From: Methylosinus sp. C49
GTDB lineage: Bacteria; Pseudomonadota; Alphaproteobacteria; Rhizobiales; Beijerinckiaceae
Direction of reading: 5' to 3'
DNA: 64,000 nt
Assembly: GCF_009936375.1 (NCBI RefSeq)
Contig: NZ_AP022332.1
Span: 2,041,501-2,105,500 of the forward strand
Shown here: piece after piece, positions 43,611 to 53,832 of the stretch
How positions within the stretch are numbered: position 1 is the first letter of the stretch
How the letters are laid out: every line of letters starts with the position of its first letter
Notes under the pieces: model-generated
Seen by the model: the letters and a program-made list of their open reading frames with translations, nothing else
Databases searched by the model: none
What the model was told of the DNA's origin: nothing
Program-made: the position numbers and the translations under genes

Positions 43611-45058
43611 TGCGATTTTCCGACCTTCTCGACGAAGCGACGGCGGCGAACCTCGGCGATCTCGATATCGCCGGCGTCACCGCCGACAGCCGCGACGTGC
43701 GCGAAGGCTATGCTTTCTTCGCCGTGCCGGGCCATGCCGGCGACGGTCTCGCTTATGTTGCCGATGCGCGCGCACGTGGCGCGCGGGTCATCGTCGCGCC
43801 GCGCACGGCGGAGGTCGGGCTGCCGCTGCTGGTGGTCGCGGATGTGCGCGCTGCGCTCGCCCATGCGGCGGCGCGGTTTTTCGCGCGCCAGCCGCGGATC
43901 GTCGCCGCGGTGACCGGCACCAGCGGCAAGAGCTCGGTCGTCGATTTCCTGCGCCAGATCTGGCTCACGCTCGGACGCGACGCCGCCTCGCTCGGCACGA
44001 TCGGAATCGTCGACAAAAACGGCGCGCATTATGGCTCGCTGACGACGCCAGGGCCTGTGGCGCTGCATCAGTCGCTCGACGAGCTGGCCGCGCGCGGCGT
44101 CACGCATCTCGCCATGGAGGCGTCCTCGCTCGGCATTGATCAGCGCCGCCTCGACGGCGTGCGGCTGACGGTGGGCGCCTTCACCAATTTCTCGCGCGAC
44201 CATCTCGATCACCATCGCGATCTCGAAGAGTATTTCGAGGCGAAGATGCGCCTCTTCGACACGCTGCTGGCGCCCGGCCAGACAGCGGTGATCGACGCGG
44301 ACAGTTCGGTGGCGGCGCGCGTGATGGATATTTGTGAGAAGCGCGGGCTGACGATCTTCGATGTCGGCGAGAAGGGCCGCGGCATAGCGCTGCTCGAGGC
44401 GGATGCGCAGTCACTCGGCTCGCGCTTGCGGTTGCGCTGCGGCGACGAGACTTTCGCCGTCGCTCTGCCGCTCGCCGGCGCGTTTCAAATTTCCAATGCG
44501 CTGGTCGCCGCCGGCATGGCGATCGCCTGCGGCGCGGCGCCGGCGCAGGTTTTCTGGGCGCTCGAGACATTGCGCGGCGCGCCCGGACGGCTGGAGCTCA
44601 TCGGCGCGCGCGACGGCGCGCCCGTCTTCGTCGATTACGCGCATAAGCCCGATGCGCTGGACAAGGTGCTGGCGGCGGTGCGCCCTCTGGCGAAAGGACG
44701 GCTCGTCGTCGTCTTCGGCGCCGGCGGCGATCGCGACCGAGGCAAGCGTCCCTTGATGGGCGAGATCGCGGCGCGCGCGGCGGATGTCGTCGTCGTCACC
44801 GACGATAATCCGCGCAGCGAGGAGCCGGCCTCGATCCGCGCCGCTATATTGGAGGCGGCGCGCGGCGCGAAGGGCGCGGAGATTCACGAGATCGGCGACC
44901 GCGCCGCGGCGATCCGCGCGGCGGTCTCCTGGCTGCGCGAGGGCGACGCGCTGGTGGTCGCCGGAAAGGGCCATGAAACGGGCCAGATCGTCGGCGATCA
45001 GGTCCTGCCATTCTCCGACCGGGCGGCGGTCGAGGCGGCCTTGCAGGGTGGGATTTGA
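43610..45058 (+). CDS. murE: UDP-MurNAc-L-Ala-D-Glu:meso-diaminopimelate ligase
   Basis: A 482-residue Mur ligase adding the third peptide residue. The ATP site is VTGTSGKSSVVDFLRQ, followed by the MEASSLGIDQRRLDG segment. TDDNPRSEEP near residue 400 is the DNPR motif specific for meso-diaminopimelate. ATG 43610 overlaps the ftsI stop by one base; the TTG three bases earlier is less likely. murF starts directly after its stop. Confidence 0.97.
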   Translation: MRFSDLLDEATAANLGDLDIAGVTADSRDVREGYAFFAVPGHAGDGLAYVADARARGARVIVAPRTAEVGLPLLVVADVRAALAHAAARFFARQPRIVAAVTGTSGKSSVVDFLRQIWLTLGRDAASLGTIGIVDKNGAHYGSLTTPGPVALHQSLDELAARGVTHLAMEASSLGIDQRRLDGVRLTVGAFTNFSRDHLDHHRDLEEYFEAKMRLFDTLLAPGQTAVIDADSSVAARVMDICEKRGLTIFDVGEKGRGIALLEADAQSLGSRLRLRCGDETFAVALPLAGAFQISNALVAAGMAIACGAAPAQVFWALETLRGAPGRLELIGARDGAPVFVDYAHKPDALDKVLAAVRPLAKGRLVVVFGAGGDRDRGKRPLMGEIAARAADVVVVTDDNPRSEEPASIRAAILEAARGAKGAEIHEIGDRAAAIRAAVSWLREGDALVVAGKGHETGQIVGDQVLPFSDRAAVEAALQGGI

Positions 45059-46477
45059 ATGAAACAGCAAGCGCTATGGACCGGACTGGGGCTGATCGGC
45101 GCCTTGCGCGCGCGCATCAGCGGCGGCTTGCCGCGCGACGTCGATGGCGTCTCCATCGACACGCGCACGCTGGCGCCGGGCGATCTCTTCTTCGCCATAA
45201 AGGGCGAGGCGCGCGACGGTCATGATTTCGTGCGCATGGCGTTCGAGCGCGGCGCCGCGGGCGCGGTGATCGACGACGCGCACGCCGGCGAATTTCGCGA
45301 TCTCTCGCCGCTCTATGTCGTGCGCGATGTGCAGGAGTCGCTGGAATATCTCGGCGCCCGCGCGCGCGAGCGCTCGCCCGCCTATGTCGCGGCGATCACC
45401 GGCTCGGTCGGCAAGACATCGACCAAAGACATGGCGAAGACGCTGTTCTCGCGCTTCGGCGAGACGCACGCCTCGGCCGCCTCCTACAACAACCAATGGG
45501 GCGTGCCGCTGTCGCTCGCGCGAATGCCGGCGTCGGCGCGCTACGGCCTTTTCGAGATCGGCATGAATCACGCGGGCGAGATCGCGTCGCTCGTGCGCTT
45601 CGTCGAGCCGCATGTCGCCGTGGTGACGCGCGTCGCGCCCGTGCATCTCGAGCATTTCGACTCGCTCGAGGCCATAGCGGCGGCGAAGTCCGAGGTTTTT
45701 TCCGGCCTCGTCGAAGGCGGCGTCGCCATCATCAATCGCGATGACGAGACTTATGAGACGCTGCTGGAAGGCGCCGCCGCCTCCAGAGCCGCGCATGTCT
45801 TCTCCTTCGGCGAGAGCGAGACCGCGCAGGCGCGGCTGCTCTCCTACGATGGCGAGAGCCAAGTCGCGGAGGCGGTGATTTTCGGCCGCCGCCTGCGTTA
45901 TCGCATCGGCGCGCCGGGCAAGCATTTCGCGGTCAACTCGCTCGCCGTGCTGACCATCGCCCATGTCTTCGGCATAGATCTCGCCGAGGCGGCGGAGACG
46001 CTGGCCGATTTCGCGCCGCCCAGGGGACGCGGCCGTCGCGAGACGTTCGCGATCGGCGGCGGCGTTCTCACGCTCATCGACGAGAGCTACAACGCCAATC
46101 CCACCTCCATGCGCGCGGCTTTCGATCTCCTCGGCGCGGAGAGAAGCGCGCGGCGACGCGTCGCCGTGCTCGGCGACATGCTGGAGCTCGGGCCGAGCGC
46201 CGGCGAATTGCACGCCGGCCTCGCCAAAGACCTGGAGGCGGCCGGCGTCGATCTTCTCTTCACCGCCGGCCCGCTGATGGCGCGGCTCTTCTACGCGGCG
46301 CCCGAGCATATGCGCGGCGCGCATCGCGCCAACGCCGCCGAGCTCGAGGACGCGGTTCTCTCCGCGCTGGAGCCCGGCGATGTGGTCATGATCAAGGGCT
46401 CGAACGGCTCGCGCATGGCGCGCATCGTCGAGGCGATCAGAACGAAATTCCCGGCCGAAACCGAAGCGGCCTCGTAA
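45059..46477 (+). CDS. murF: UDP-MurNAc-tripeptide:D-Ala-D-Ala ligase
   Basis: A 472-residue Mur ligase. AAITGSVGKTSTKDMAKTLF is the ATP-binding loop, SYNNQWGVPLSLARMP and IDESYNANPTSMRAAFDLLG conserved substrate segments, and VMIKGSNGSRM near the C terminus is typical of MurF. It completes the UDP-MurNAc-pentapeptide. ATG 45059 immediately follows the murE stop. Confidence 0.97.
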   Translation: MKQQALWTGLGLIGALRARISGGLPRDVDGVSIDTRTLAPGDLFFAIKGEARDGHDFVRMAFERGAAGAVIDDAHAGEFRDLSPLYVVRDVQESLEYLGARARERSPAYVAAITGSVGKTSTKDMAKTLFSRFGETHASAASYNNQWGVPLSLARMPASARYGLFEIGMNHAGEIASLVRFVEPHVAVVTRVAPVHLEHFDSLEAIAAAKSEVFSGLVEGGVAIINRDDETYETLLEGAAASRAAHVFSFGESETAQARLLSYDGESQVAEAVIFGRRLRYRIGAPGKHFAVNSLAVLTIAHVFGIDLAEAAETLADFAPPRGRGRRETFAIGGGVLTLIDESYNANPTSMRAAFDLLGAERSARRRVAVLGDMLELGPSAGELHAGLAKDLEAAGVDLLFTAGPLMARLFYAAPEHMRGAHRANAAELEDAVLSALEPGDVVMIKGSNGSRMARIVEAIRTKFPAETEAAS

Positions 46478-46489
46478 AGGAAAAGACGA

Positions 46490-47572
46490 ATGCTGACGCT
46501 GCTCGCGGACTTCTCGCATCTCTTCGGTCCGCTGAACCTCTTCCGCTACATCACCTTCCGCGCCGCCGGCGCGGCGGCGACGGCGCTGTTCTTCGTCTTC
46601 TTCTTCGGCCCCGCCATCATCGATGCGCTGCGCATCAAGCAGGGCAAGGGCCAGCCCATTCGCGAGGACGGACCGGCCTCGCATCTGCTCACCAAAAAAG
46701 GCACGCCGACCATGGGCGGGCTGATGATCCTCTCGGGTCTGCTCGTCGCCACTCTCCTCTGGGCGAATCTGAAAAACTCTTACGTGTGGATCGTCATATT
46801 GGTGACGGCCTCCTTCGGCGCGATCGGCTTCTACGACGATTATCTGAAGGTGACGAAGCAATCGCACAAAGGCTTTTCCGGCAAGGCGCGGCTCGCGCTC
46901 GAGTTCGCGGTCGCCGGCCTCGCCTGCTATGCGTTCACGACGGTCGGCGGCGACAATATGTCCAAGCTCGCTCTGCCGCTGCTCAAAGGCTACGCCTTCT
47001 CGCTCGGCTGGCTGTTCATTCCCTTCGGCGCCTTCGTCATCGTGGCGGCGGGCAATTGCGTCAATCTCACCGATGGTCTCGACGGCCTCGCCATCGTGCC
47101 GTCGATGATCGCGGCCGGCGCCTTCGCGATCATCGCCTATCTCGTCGGCAATTCGATCTTCTCCGATTATCTCGGAATCAATCACGTCGCCGGCACGGGC
47201 GAGCTGACCATCGTCTGCGCGGCGCTGATCGGCTCCGGCCTCGGCTTTCTGTGGTTCAACGCGCCGCCGGCGCAGATCTTCATGGGCGACACCGGCTCGC
47301 TCGCGCTCGGCGGATTGCTCGGAACCATATCGGTCGCCATCAAGCAGGAGTTCGTGCTCGTCATCATCGGCGGCCTCTTCGTGCTCGAGGGCGCCTCCGT
47401 CATCGTGCAGGTGGCGAGCTTCAAGCTCACCGGCAAGCGCGTGTTCCGCATGGCGCCGATCCACCATCACTTCGAGCAGATGGGCTGGACCGAGCCGCAG
47501 ATCGTCATTCGCTTCTGGATCATCTCCTTCGTTCTCGCCCTTCTCGGGCTCTCCTCGCTGAAGCTGAGGTGA
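46490..47572 (+). CDS. mraY: Phospho-MurNAc-pentapeptide translocase
   Basis: A 360-residue protein with ten membrane helices that makes lipid I. The catalytic elements are [35 protein letters not shown] and the [20 protein letters not shown] loop (HHH). [12 protein letters not shown] is the conserved Asp site near the Mg2+. It follows murF after 12 bases and precedes murD by four. Confidence 0.98.
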   Translation: MLTLLADFSHLFGPLNLFRYITFRAAGAAATALFFVFFFGPAIIDALRIKQGKGQPIREDGPASHLLTKKGTPTMGGLMILSGLLVATLLWANLKNSYVWIVILVTASFGAIGFYDDYLKVTKQSHKGFSGKARLALEFAVAGLACYAFTTVGGDNMSKLALPLLKGYAFSLGWLFIPFGAFVIVAAGNCVNLTDGLDGLAIVPSMIAAGAFAIIAYLVGNSIFSDYLGINHVAGTGELTIVCAALIGSGLGFLWFNAPPAQIFMGDTGSLALGGLLGTISVAIKQEFVLVIIGGLFVLEGASVIVQVASFKLTGKRVFRMAPIHHHFEQMGWTEPQIVIRFWIISFVLALLGLSSLKLR

Positions 47573-47576
47573 GCGC

Positions 47577-49001
47577 ATGACTCCGGCGACGACATTCGCA
47601 GGGCGCAAGGTCGCGCTCTTTGGTCTCGGCGGCTCCGGCCTGTCGACGGCGCGCGCATTGATCGCCGGCGGCGCCAGCGTCGCCGCCTGGGACGATGGCG
47701 AGCCTGGCCGCGCCAAGGCGCAGGCGCAGGGCGTGGAGATCGTCGATCTGACGAGCGCGGATTGGCGCGAGTTCTCCGCGCTCATTCTTTCGCCCGGCGT
47801 GCCGCTGACGCATCCAGAGCCGCATTGGACCGTCGCGCGCGCGCGCGAGGCGGGCGTCGAGGTGATCGGCGACATCGAGCTCTTCTGCCGTGAGCGGCAG
47901 GCGAAGGCGCCGGGCGCGCCCTTCATCGCCATCACCGGCACCAATGGCAAATCGACGACGACGGCGCTGATCGCGCATCTTCTGCGCAGCGCCGGTAAGG
48001 ATGTGCAGCTCGGCGGCAATATCGGCACGCCGATCCTCGATCTCGAGCCGCCCTCCGAGGCGCGCATTCACGTCATCGAATGCTCGTCCTTTCAGATCGA
48101 TCTCACGCCTTCGCTCGCGCCGTCCATCGGCATTCTCATCAATCTGACGCCGGATCATATCGACCGTCACGGTACGATGGAGAATTACGCGGCGGTGAAG
48201 GAGCGTCTCGTCGCCGGCGCCGATGTCGCGCTGATCGGCGTCGACGACGCTTTCTCTCACGCGATCGGCGCGCGGCTGACCGAGCGGCGCCGCGAAGGCC
48301 AGCGCATCTATCCCGTCTCCGCCGCGCGCGCGCTCGATTGGGGCTTTTTCATCGAGGATCGCAAGGCGCTCTATCGCGAGGCCGGCCATGCGCCGGAGGA
48401 GACAGAGACGCTCGGCGATCTCGAGGGCGCACGCACATTGCGCGGCGCGCATAATGCGCAGAACGCCGCCTTCGCCGCCGGCGCCGCTTGGCACTGCGGA
48501 CTCTCCTGCGCGGAAATCGCGCGCGGGCTGCTCACCTATCCCGGCCTGCCGCATCGCATGGAAGAAGTGGGGCGTCGCGGACGCGTCGTCTTCGTCAACG
48601 ACTCGAAAGCCACCAACGCCGACGCCGCGGAGAAGGCTCTGCTCTCCTATGACGATATTTTCTGGATCGCCGGCGGCAAGGCGAAGGACGGCGGCATAGA
48701 GCCGCTGCGTCCGCTCTTCCCGCGCATCGCCAAAGCCTATCTCATCGGCGCGGCGGCGCAGGATTTCGCGCGCACGCTCGAGGGCGCGGTGACTTATGAG
48801 CAATGCGGAACGCTCGATGTGGCGATCGCGCGCGCGGCCGAGGAGGCCGCGTTGAGCGCGGCGCGCGAGCCCGTGGTGCTGCTGTCGCCGGCCTGCGCCT
48901 CTTACGATCAATTCGCCAATTTCGAAGCGCGCGGCGACGCTTTTCGCCTGCTCGCGCGCGAGCTGCATGCGCATGCGCCCATTGCCGGAGAAACCCCATG
49001 A
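47577..49001 (+). CDS. murD: UDP-MurNAc-L-alanine:D-glutamate ligase
   Basis: A 474-residue Mur ligase adding D-Glu. The N-terminal Rossmann part is KVALFGLGGSGLSTARALIA; ATP binding is ITGTNGKSTTTALIAHLLRS; NLTPDHIDRHGTMENYAAVK and VNDSKATNADAAEKALLSYD are family blocks. The TGA overlaps the ftsW ATG. Confidence 0.97.
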   Translation: MTPATTFAGRKVALFGLGGSGLSTARALIAGGASVAAWDDGEPGRAKAQAQGVEIVDLTSADWREFSALILSPGVPLTHPEPHWTVARAREAGVEVIGDIELFCRERQAKAPGAPFIAITGTNGKSTTTALIAHLLRSAGKDVQLGGNIGTPILDLEPPSEARIHVIECSSFQIDLTPSLAPSIGILINLTPDHIDRHGTMENYAAVKERLVAGADVALIGVDDAFSHAIGARLTERRREGQRIYPVSAARALDWGFFIEDRKALYREAGHAPEETETLGDLEGARTLRGAHNAQNAAFAAGAAWHCGLSCAEIARGLLTYPGLPHRMEEVGRRGRVVFVNDSKATNADAAEKALLSYDDIFWIAGGKAKDGGIEPLRPLFPRIAKAYLIGAAAQDFARTLEGAVTYEQCGTLDVAIARAAEEAALSAAREPVVLLSPACASYDQFANFEARGDAFRLLARELHAHAPIAGETP

Positions 49002-50161
49002 TCTCGCGCGCGGAGCGTTCCACCTTCTCGGATTGGGCCTGGACGATCGACCGCTGGCTCCTCGCCGGCGTCGCGCTGCTCATCGTCTGCGGCCTCGTCT
49101 TCGCCATGGCCGGCAGCCCGCCCGTCGCCGAGCGGCTGCATCTCTCCACCTTCTATTTCGTGCATCGGCAGGTGCTGTATCTCGGTCCAGCGATCCTCGT
49201 GATGATCGGCGTCTCCTTTCTCACGCCGCGTCATGTGCGCCGCGCGGCGATCGTGCTGTGGATCGTCTCGCTCGCGCTCGTCGTCGGCACGCTGTTCTTC
49301 GGCCAGGAGGTGAAGGGCGCCAAGCGCTGGATCTTCGGCATTCAGCCCTCCGAATTTTTGAAGCCGGCCTTCGTCATCATGGCGGCCTGGGCGTTTTCGG
49401 AAGGCGCCAGGCGCAAGGATGTTCCCGGCAATCTTCTCGCCATCGCGCTGCTTCCCGTCACTGTCGCGCCGCTGGTGCTGCAGCCGGACATCGGCCAGAC
49501 CATGCTGATCTCGCTCGTCTGGGCGGGGCTCTTGTTCATGGCCGGCATTCACTGGTTCTGGATTTTCGGCGTCGGCGGCGCGGGCGCCGTGGGCGCGGTG
49601 GCGGCCTATAAATTCCTGCCGCATGTCCATGCGCGCGTGACGCGCTTTCTCGATCCGCAAGCGGCGGGGCAGGGCGTCGCCGACACATTCCAGGCAGACA
49701 CCGCGCTCTACAGCTTCATCAGCGGCTCCTGGTTCGGCAAAGGGCCGGGCGAAGGCACGCTGAAGCGCATCTTGCCGGATGCGCATACGGATACGATCTT
49801 CGCCGTCATCGGCGAGGAGTTCGGCCTCTTCGTCTGCATGGGCGTCGCCGCGATCTATGGCTTCATCGTGCTGCGCGGGCTCTATTCCGCCTCGCGCAAC
49901 GACGACGCCTTCTGCGGATTCGCCACCGCCGGCCTCGTCATGCTGTTCGGCCTGCAGGCCTGCATCAACATGGCGGTCAATCTGCAGCTGATGCCGTCGA
50001 AGGGCATGACGCTTCCCTTCATCTCCTATGGCGGCTCGTCGCTCATCTCGCTGGCGCTCGGCTTCGGCTTTCTGCTCGCCGTCACGCGTCGGCGCCCGCA
50101 TATAGAGCCCGTCGTCGAGACGGAGCATGCGAGCCATGCGCCGATGGGAGCGCCGGCATGA
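48998..50161 (+). CDS. ftsW: Septal peptidoglycan glycosyltransferase FtsW
   Basis: A 387-residue SEDS-family protein with about ten membrane helices, polymerising septal glycan with FtsI. GAKRWIFGIQPSEFLKPAFV and VTRFLDPQAAGQGVADTFQA, then GPGEGTLKRILPDAHTDTIF and MPSKGMTLPFISYGGSSLIS are SEDS signatures. ATG 48998 overlaps the murD stop and its own stop overlaps the murG ATG. Confidence 0.97.
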   Translation: MISRAERSTFSDWAWTIDRWLLAGVALLIVCGLVFAMAGSPPVAERLHLSTFYFVHRQVLYLGPAILVMIGVSFLTPRHVRRAAIVLWIVSLALVVGTLFFGQEVKGAKRWIFGIQPSEFLKPAFVIMAAWAFSEGARRKDVPGNLLAIALLPVTVAPLVLQPDIGQTMLISLVWAGLLFMAGIHWFWIFGVGGAGAVGAVAAYKFLPHVHARVTRFLDPQAAGQGVADTFQADTALYSFISGSWFGKGPGEGTLKRILPDAHTDTIFAVIGEEFGLFVCMGVAAIYGFIVLRGLYSASRNDDAFCGFATAGLVMLFGLQACINMAVNLQLMPSKGMTLPFISYGGSSLISLALGFGFLLAVTRRRPHIEPVVETEHASHAPMGAPA

Positions 50162-51282
50162 GCGCGCCTGTTCTGCTGGCCGCCGGCGGCACCGGCGGCC
50201 ATCTCTTTCCGGCCGAGGCGCTGGCGCATGCGCTGCGCGCGCGAGGGCTCGCGGTGGAGCTCGTCACCGATGAGCGCGCCTTGCGCTATGGCGGCGAATT
50301 TCCCGCGCGCGCCATGCACACGATTGCTTCCGCGACGCCGCGCGGCGGCTCTGTCTTCGCCAGGGCGAAGGCGATTGCGACGCTCGGCGTCGGCGCCGCG
50401 CAGGCGCTGCTTCTTTTGCGGCGCATTCGCCCGCTCGCGGTCGTCGGCTTCGGCGGCTATCCCAGCGTGCCGCCGCTCTTCGCCGCGTCGCTTCTGCGCA
50501 TTCCCACAGTGCTGCATGAAGCGAATGCGGTGATGGGGCGCGCCAATTCTTTTCTCGCCGGCCGCGTCGATCGCGTCGCGTCGGGCTTTCCGCTCTCCGG
50601 CGTTTCGGATCCGCTCGCGGAAAAGATCGTCGTCACCGGCAATCCGCTCCGGCCCGCCGCGCTCACGGCCGCTTCGCTGCCCTATCCGCGGTTCGATGAC
50701 GGCAGACTCCGCCTGCTCGTCACCGGCGGCTCGCAGGGCGCGCGCGTGATGTCCGATATCGTGCCCGCAGCGCTCGAATCTCTGCCGAAGGAATTGCGCG
50801 AGCGCATGGAGCTGACGCAGCAGGCGCGCGAGGAAGATCTCGCGCGCGTCACAATGGCCTATGCGCGCGCCGGAATCGTCGCGCAGATCGCGCCTTTCTT
50901 CGCCGATCTGCCGGAGCGTATCGCGCATGCGCATCTCGTGATCGCGCGCGCCGGCGCCTCCACCGTCACCGAGCTGGCGGCGATCGGGCGGCCCAGCATT
51001 CTCGTGCCGCTGCCGCATGCGTTGGACCAGGATCAGGCGGCCAACGCCGCAGTGCTGGCGAAATCCGGCGCGGCGGAGGTCGTGCGCCAGGCCGATTTCA
51101 CGTCGCAATGGCTCGCCGAACGCATCGCCGCGCTCGCCGCGGACAGCGGCGAATTGCAGCGGCGCGCGCAGGCGGCGAAAAGCGTCGGCGTGACCGACGC
51201 GGCCGAGCGGCTCGCCGATCTGGTGCTCGCCGTCGCGCAGAAGAGAGAGCGCGCCGCGCCGGCGCAAGGGAGCCAGATATGA
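50158..51282 (+). CDS. murG: Lipid II synthase (UDP-GlcNAc transferase MurG)
   Basis: A 374-residue GT28 glycosyltransferase acting on the inner face of the membrane. [20 protein letters not shown] is the N-terminal glycine-rich loop, [20 protein letters not shown] and [16 protein letters not shown] follow, and [20 protein letters not shown] is the nucleotide-sugar site. Both ends overlap their neighbours (ATGA). Confidence 0.97.
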   Translation: MSAPVLLAAGGTGGHLFPAEALAHALRARGLAVELVTDERALRYGGEFPARAMHTIASATPRGGSVFARAKAIATLGVGAAQALLLLRRIRPLAVVGFGGYPSVPPLFAASLLRIPTVLHEANAVMGRANSFLAGRVDRVASGFPLSGVSDPLAEKIVVTGNPLRPAALTAASLPYPRFDDGRLRLLVTGGSQGARVMSDIVPAALESLPKELRERMELTQQAREEDLARVTMAYARAGIVAQIAPFFADLPERIAHAHLVIARAGASTVTELAAIGRPSILVPLPHALDQDQAANAAVLAKSGAAEVVRQADFTSQWLAERIAALAADSGELQRRAQAAKSVGVTDAAERLADLVLAVAQKRERAAPAQGSQI

Positions 51283-52685
51283 GAATGCCGCGCCGTCTCG
51301 GCCCCATTCATTTCGTCGGCATCGGTGGAATCGGAATGTCCGGCGTCGCCGAAATTCTGCTCGCGCAAGGCTATGAGGTGCAGGGCACGGACGCCGCCGA
51401 CAGCGCCAATCTGCAACGGCTCGCCGGCAAGGGCGCGCGCGTCCATGTCGGGCATGACGCCAAATGGCTGGGCGAAGCCGCCGTCGTCGTCGTGTCGAGC
51501 GCGATCAAGCGCGACAATCCCGAGCTCGTTGCGGCGCGCGCGCAGCGCCTGCCCGTGGTGAAGCGCGCGGAGATGCTCGCGGAGCTGATGCGCGACAAGC
51601 GTTGCGTCGCCGTCGCCGGCACGCATGGCAAGACGACGACCACCTCGCTGGTCGCCACTCTGCTCGACGCCGGCGGTCTCGATCCGACGGTCGTGAATGG
51701 CGGCATCATCAACGCCTATGGCACCAATGCGCGGCCGGGCGCCGGCGAATGGATGGTGGTGGAAGCCGACGAGAGCGACGGCACATTCTTGAAGCTGCCG
51801 GCGGAAGTCGCCATCGTCACCAATGTCGATCCCGAGCATTTGGATCATTTCGGCGATTTCGACGGCGTGAAGAAGGGCTTTCGTAGCTTCATCGAAAATC
51901 TGCCATTCTATGGCTTCGCGGCCATCTGCCTCGATCATCCGACCGCGCGCGAGATCATCGGCCAAGTCGAGGATCGCCGCGTCATTTCCTATGGCGAGAG
52001 CGCGGAGGCCGAGGCGCGTCTGCTGGATCTCAATCTTTCCGGCGGCGTCGGACGTTTTTCCGTGCTGCTGCGCGATCGCGATACGGGCGCAGAGACGCGG
52101 CTCGATGATCTTCTCCTGCCGGCGGCTGGACGGCACAATGCGCTCAACGCCACAGCGGCCATTGCGGTGGCGCATCGGCTCGGCGTTCCCGCAGACAAGA
52201 TTCGCGACGGGCTCGCGCGCTTTGCAGGCGTGAAGCGACGCTTCACCAAGACGGGCGAGTGGAAGGGCGTTTCGATCTTCGACGATTACGGTCATCACCC
52301 GGTCGAGATCGCCGCCGTGCTGCGCGCCGCGCGCGCCTCCACCAAGGGCAAGGTGATCGCCATCATGCAGCCGCATCGCTACACGCGCTTGCAGTCGCTG
52401 TTCGATCAATTCGCCGGCTGTTTCAGCGACGCCGATGTGGCGCTGATCGCCGATGTCTATCCGGCCGGCGAGAGCAAGATTGATGGCGTCGACGGCCCCG
52501 CGCTGGCGCGCGCCGCCGCTGCGCAAGGGCATGAGCGCGCGAGCGCCTTCGCTTCGCCGCAGGAGCTGCCGGGATTGATCCGCGAGATCGCCGCGCCGGG
52601 GGATTATGTCGTGTTTCTCGGCGCCGGCGACATTACGAAATGGGCCTATGCGCTGCCGGGACAGCTCGCGGAGATCGCGCCATGA
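51279..52685 (+). CDS. murC: UDP-N-acetylmuramate:L-alanine ligase
   Basis: A 468-residue Mur ligase. [20 protein letters not shown] is the N-terminal motif, [20 protein letters not shown] the ATP site, and [20 protein letters not shown] a C-terminal block. ATG 51279 overlaps the murG stop. A 220-base repeat-rich gap separates it from murB, the only sizeable break in the first half of the cluster. Confidence 0.97.
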   Translation: MRMPRRLGPIHFVGIGGIGMSGVAEILLAQGYEVQGTDAADSANLQRLAGKGARVHVGHDAKWLGEAAVVVVSSAIKRDNPELVAARAQRLPVVKRAEMLAELMRDKRCVAVAGTHGKTTTTSLVATLLDAGGLDPTVVNGGIINAYGTNARPGAGEWMVVEADESDGTFLKLPAEVAIVTNVDPEHLDHFGDFDGVKKGFRSFIENLPFYGFAAICLDHPTAREIIGQVEDRRVISYGESAEAEARLLDLNLSGGVGRFSVLLRDRDTGAETRLDDLLLPAAGRHNALNATAAIAVAHRLGVPADKIRDGLARFAGVKRRFTKTGEWKGVSIFDDYGHHPVEIAAVLRAARASTKGKVIAIMQPHRYTRLQSLFDQFAGCFSDADVALIADVYPAGESKIDGVDGPALARAAAAQGHERASAFASPQELPGLIREIAAPGDYVVFLGAGDITKWAYALPGQLAEIAP

Positions 52686-52714
52686 CGCTAGCGCAGACAT
52701 GCAGAACGTGCGCT

Positions 52715-52884
52715 CCTTCTCCTGCGCGCGGGAGAAGGTGGCCCGACGCAGTCGGGTCGGATGAGGGTCCGCGCAGAAGTGCCGGTCTCGTCGCTTCGCT
52801 CTGCTCTCACGTTGCGCGCAATTTGCACGGACCCTCATCCGACCTCGCTTCGCGAGGCCACCTTCTCCCGCGCGCGGGAGAAGG
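52715..52884. repeat. Fourth paired palindromic element, long inverted repeat between murC and murB
   Basis: Two arms of about 57 bases, 52715-52771 and 52828-52884, are near-perfect reverse complements. Each arm holds a small hairpin (CCTTCTCC-loop-GGAGAAGG), a GTGGCC(C/T)CG stretch with its own loop, and CGGATGAGGGTCCG. The whole can fold into a long cruciform or RNA hairpin. It occupies almost the entire murC-murB gap and is related in structure, less in sequence, to the copies at 8.3, 11.5 and 31.4 kb. Confidence 0.75.
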
Positions 52885-52905
52885 AGACGCGCACGGAGAT
52901 TGCGG

Positions 52906-53832
52906 ATGAGCTTTCCGGATATCTCGGCCGAGATCGCCGCGCTCATGCCAGAGCTGCGCGGGCGTCTCGCCGCCAATGAGCCGCTCGCGCCGCTCACCTG
53001 GTTTCGCGTCGGCGGACCGGCGCAGCTTCTCTTCTCGCCGGCGGACGAGGATGATCTCGCTTACTTTCTCGCGCGTTTGCCGCGCGAGATTTCGGTCACG
53101 GTCATCGGCCTCGGCTCCAATCTCATCGTGCGCGACGGCGGCGTCGCGGGCGTGGCGGTGCGGCTGACGGCCAAGGGCTTCGGCGCCATCGCCGTGGAAG
53201 AAGGCGAGCGCATTCGCGTCGGCGCCGCGGTTCCCGACGTGAAGCTCGCGCGCGCGGCGGCGGAGGCCGGCATAGACGGTCTCGCTTTCTATCGCGGCAT
53301 TCCGGGCGGCGTCGGCGGCGCGCTGCGCATGAATGCGGGCGCGCATGGCGGCGAGACCAAGGATACGCTGCTCGAGGCGCGCGGCGTCGATCGTTCCGGC
53401 AATGCGCGCGTCTACGCCAACGCCGATCTCGGCTTCTCCTATCGCCATAGCGATGCGCCGGACGATGTGATCTTCACGCAGGCGCTGTATCAGGGCCGCA
53501 AGGGCGATCCCGCGACGATCCTCGCGGAGATGGAGCGCATCACGCAGGCGCGCGAAGCCTCGCAGCCGATCCGCGAGAAGACGGGCGGCTCCACTTTCGC
53601 CAATCCGCCGGGCCATAAAGCGTGGCAATTGATCGACGAGGCCGGCTGCCGCGGGCTCGTGATCGGCGATGCGCAGGTCAGCGAGATGCATTGCAATTTC
53701 CTCGTCAATCGCGGCCAGGCGACGGCCGCCGACGTCGAGGCGCTGGGCGAGGAGGTGCGGCGGCGCGTGCGAGAGAAAAGCGGCGTCGTGCTGCGCTGGG
53801 AGATCAAGCGCATCGGCCTCGCCCTCGCATGA
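52906..53832 (+). CDS. murB: UDP-N-acetylenolpyruvoylglucosamine reductase
   Basis: A 308-residue flavoprotein making UDP-MurNAc. [20 protein letters not shown] binds [23 protein letters not shown] and [20 protein letters not shown] carry active-site residues. ATG 52906 is preceded by GGAG at good spacing; an in-frame TTG at 52900 is possible. It lies just after the long inverted repeat. Its TGA overlaps the ATG of the next, unusual gene. Confidence 0.97.
   Translation: MSFPDISAEIAALMPELRGRLAANEPLAPLTWFRVGGPAQLLFSPADEDDLAYFLARLPREISVTVIGLGSNLIVRDGGVAGVAVRLTAKGFGAIAVEEGERIRVGAAVPDVKLARAAAEAGIDGLAFYRGIPGGVGGALRMNAGAHGGETKDTLLEARGVDRSGNARVYANADLGFSYRHSDAPDDVIFTQALYQGRKGDPATILAEMERITQAREASQPIREKTGGSTFANPPGHKAWQLIDEAGCRGLVIGDAQVSEMHCNFLVNRGQATAADVEALGEEVRRRVREKSGVVLRWEIKRIGLALA

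Noticed and set aside
45074-48067. 997-residue minus-strand frame opposite murF-mraY-murD
   Set aside because: Antisense to three well-defined essential genes; composition Arg/Glu/Ala/Asp-rich with no domain.
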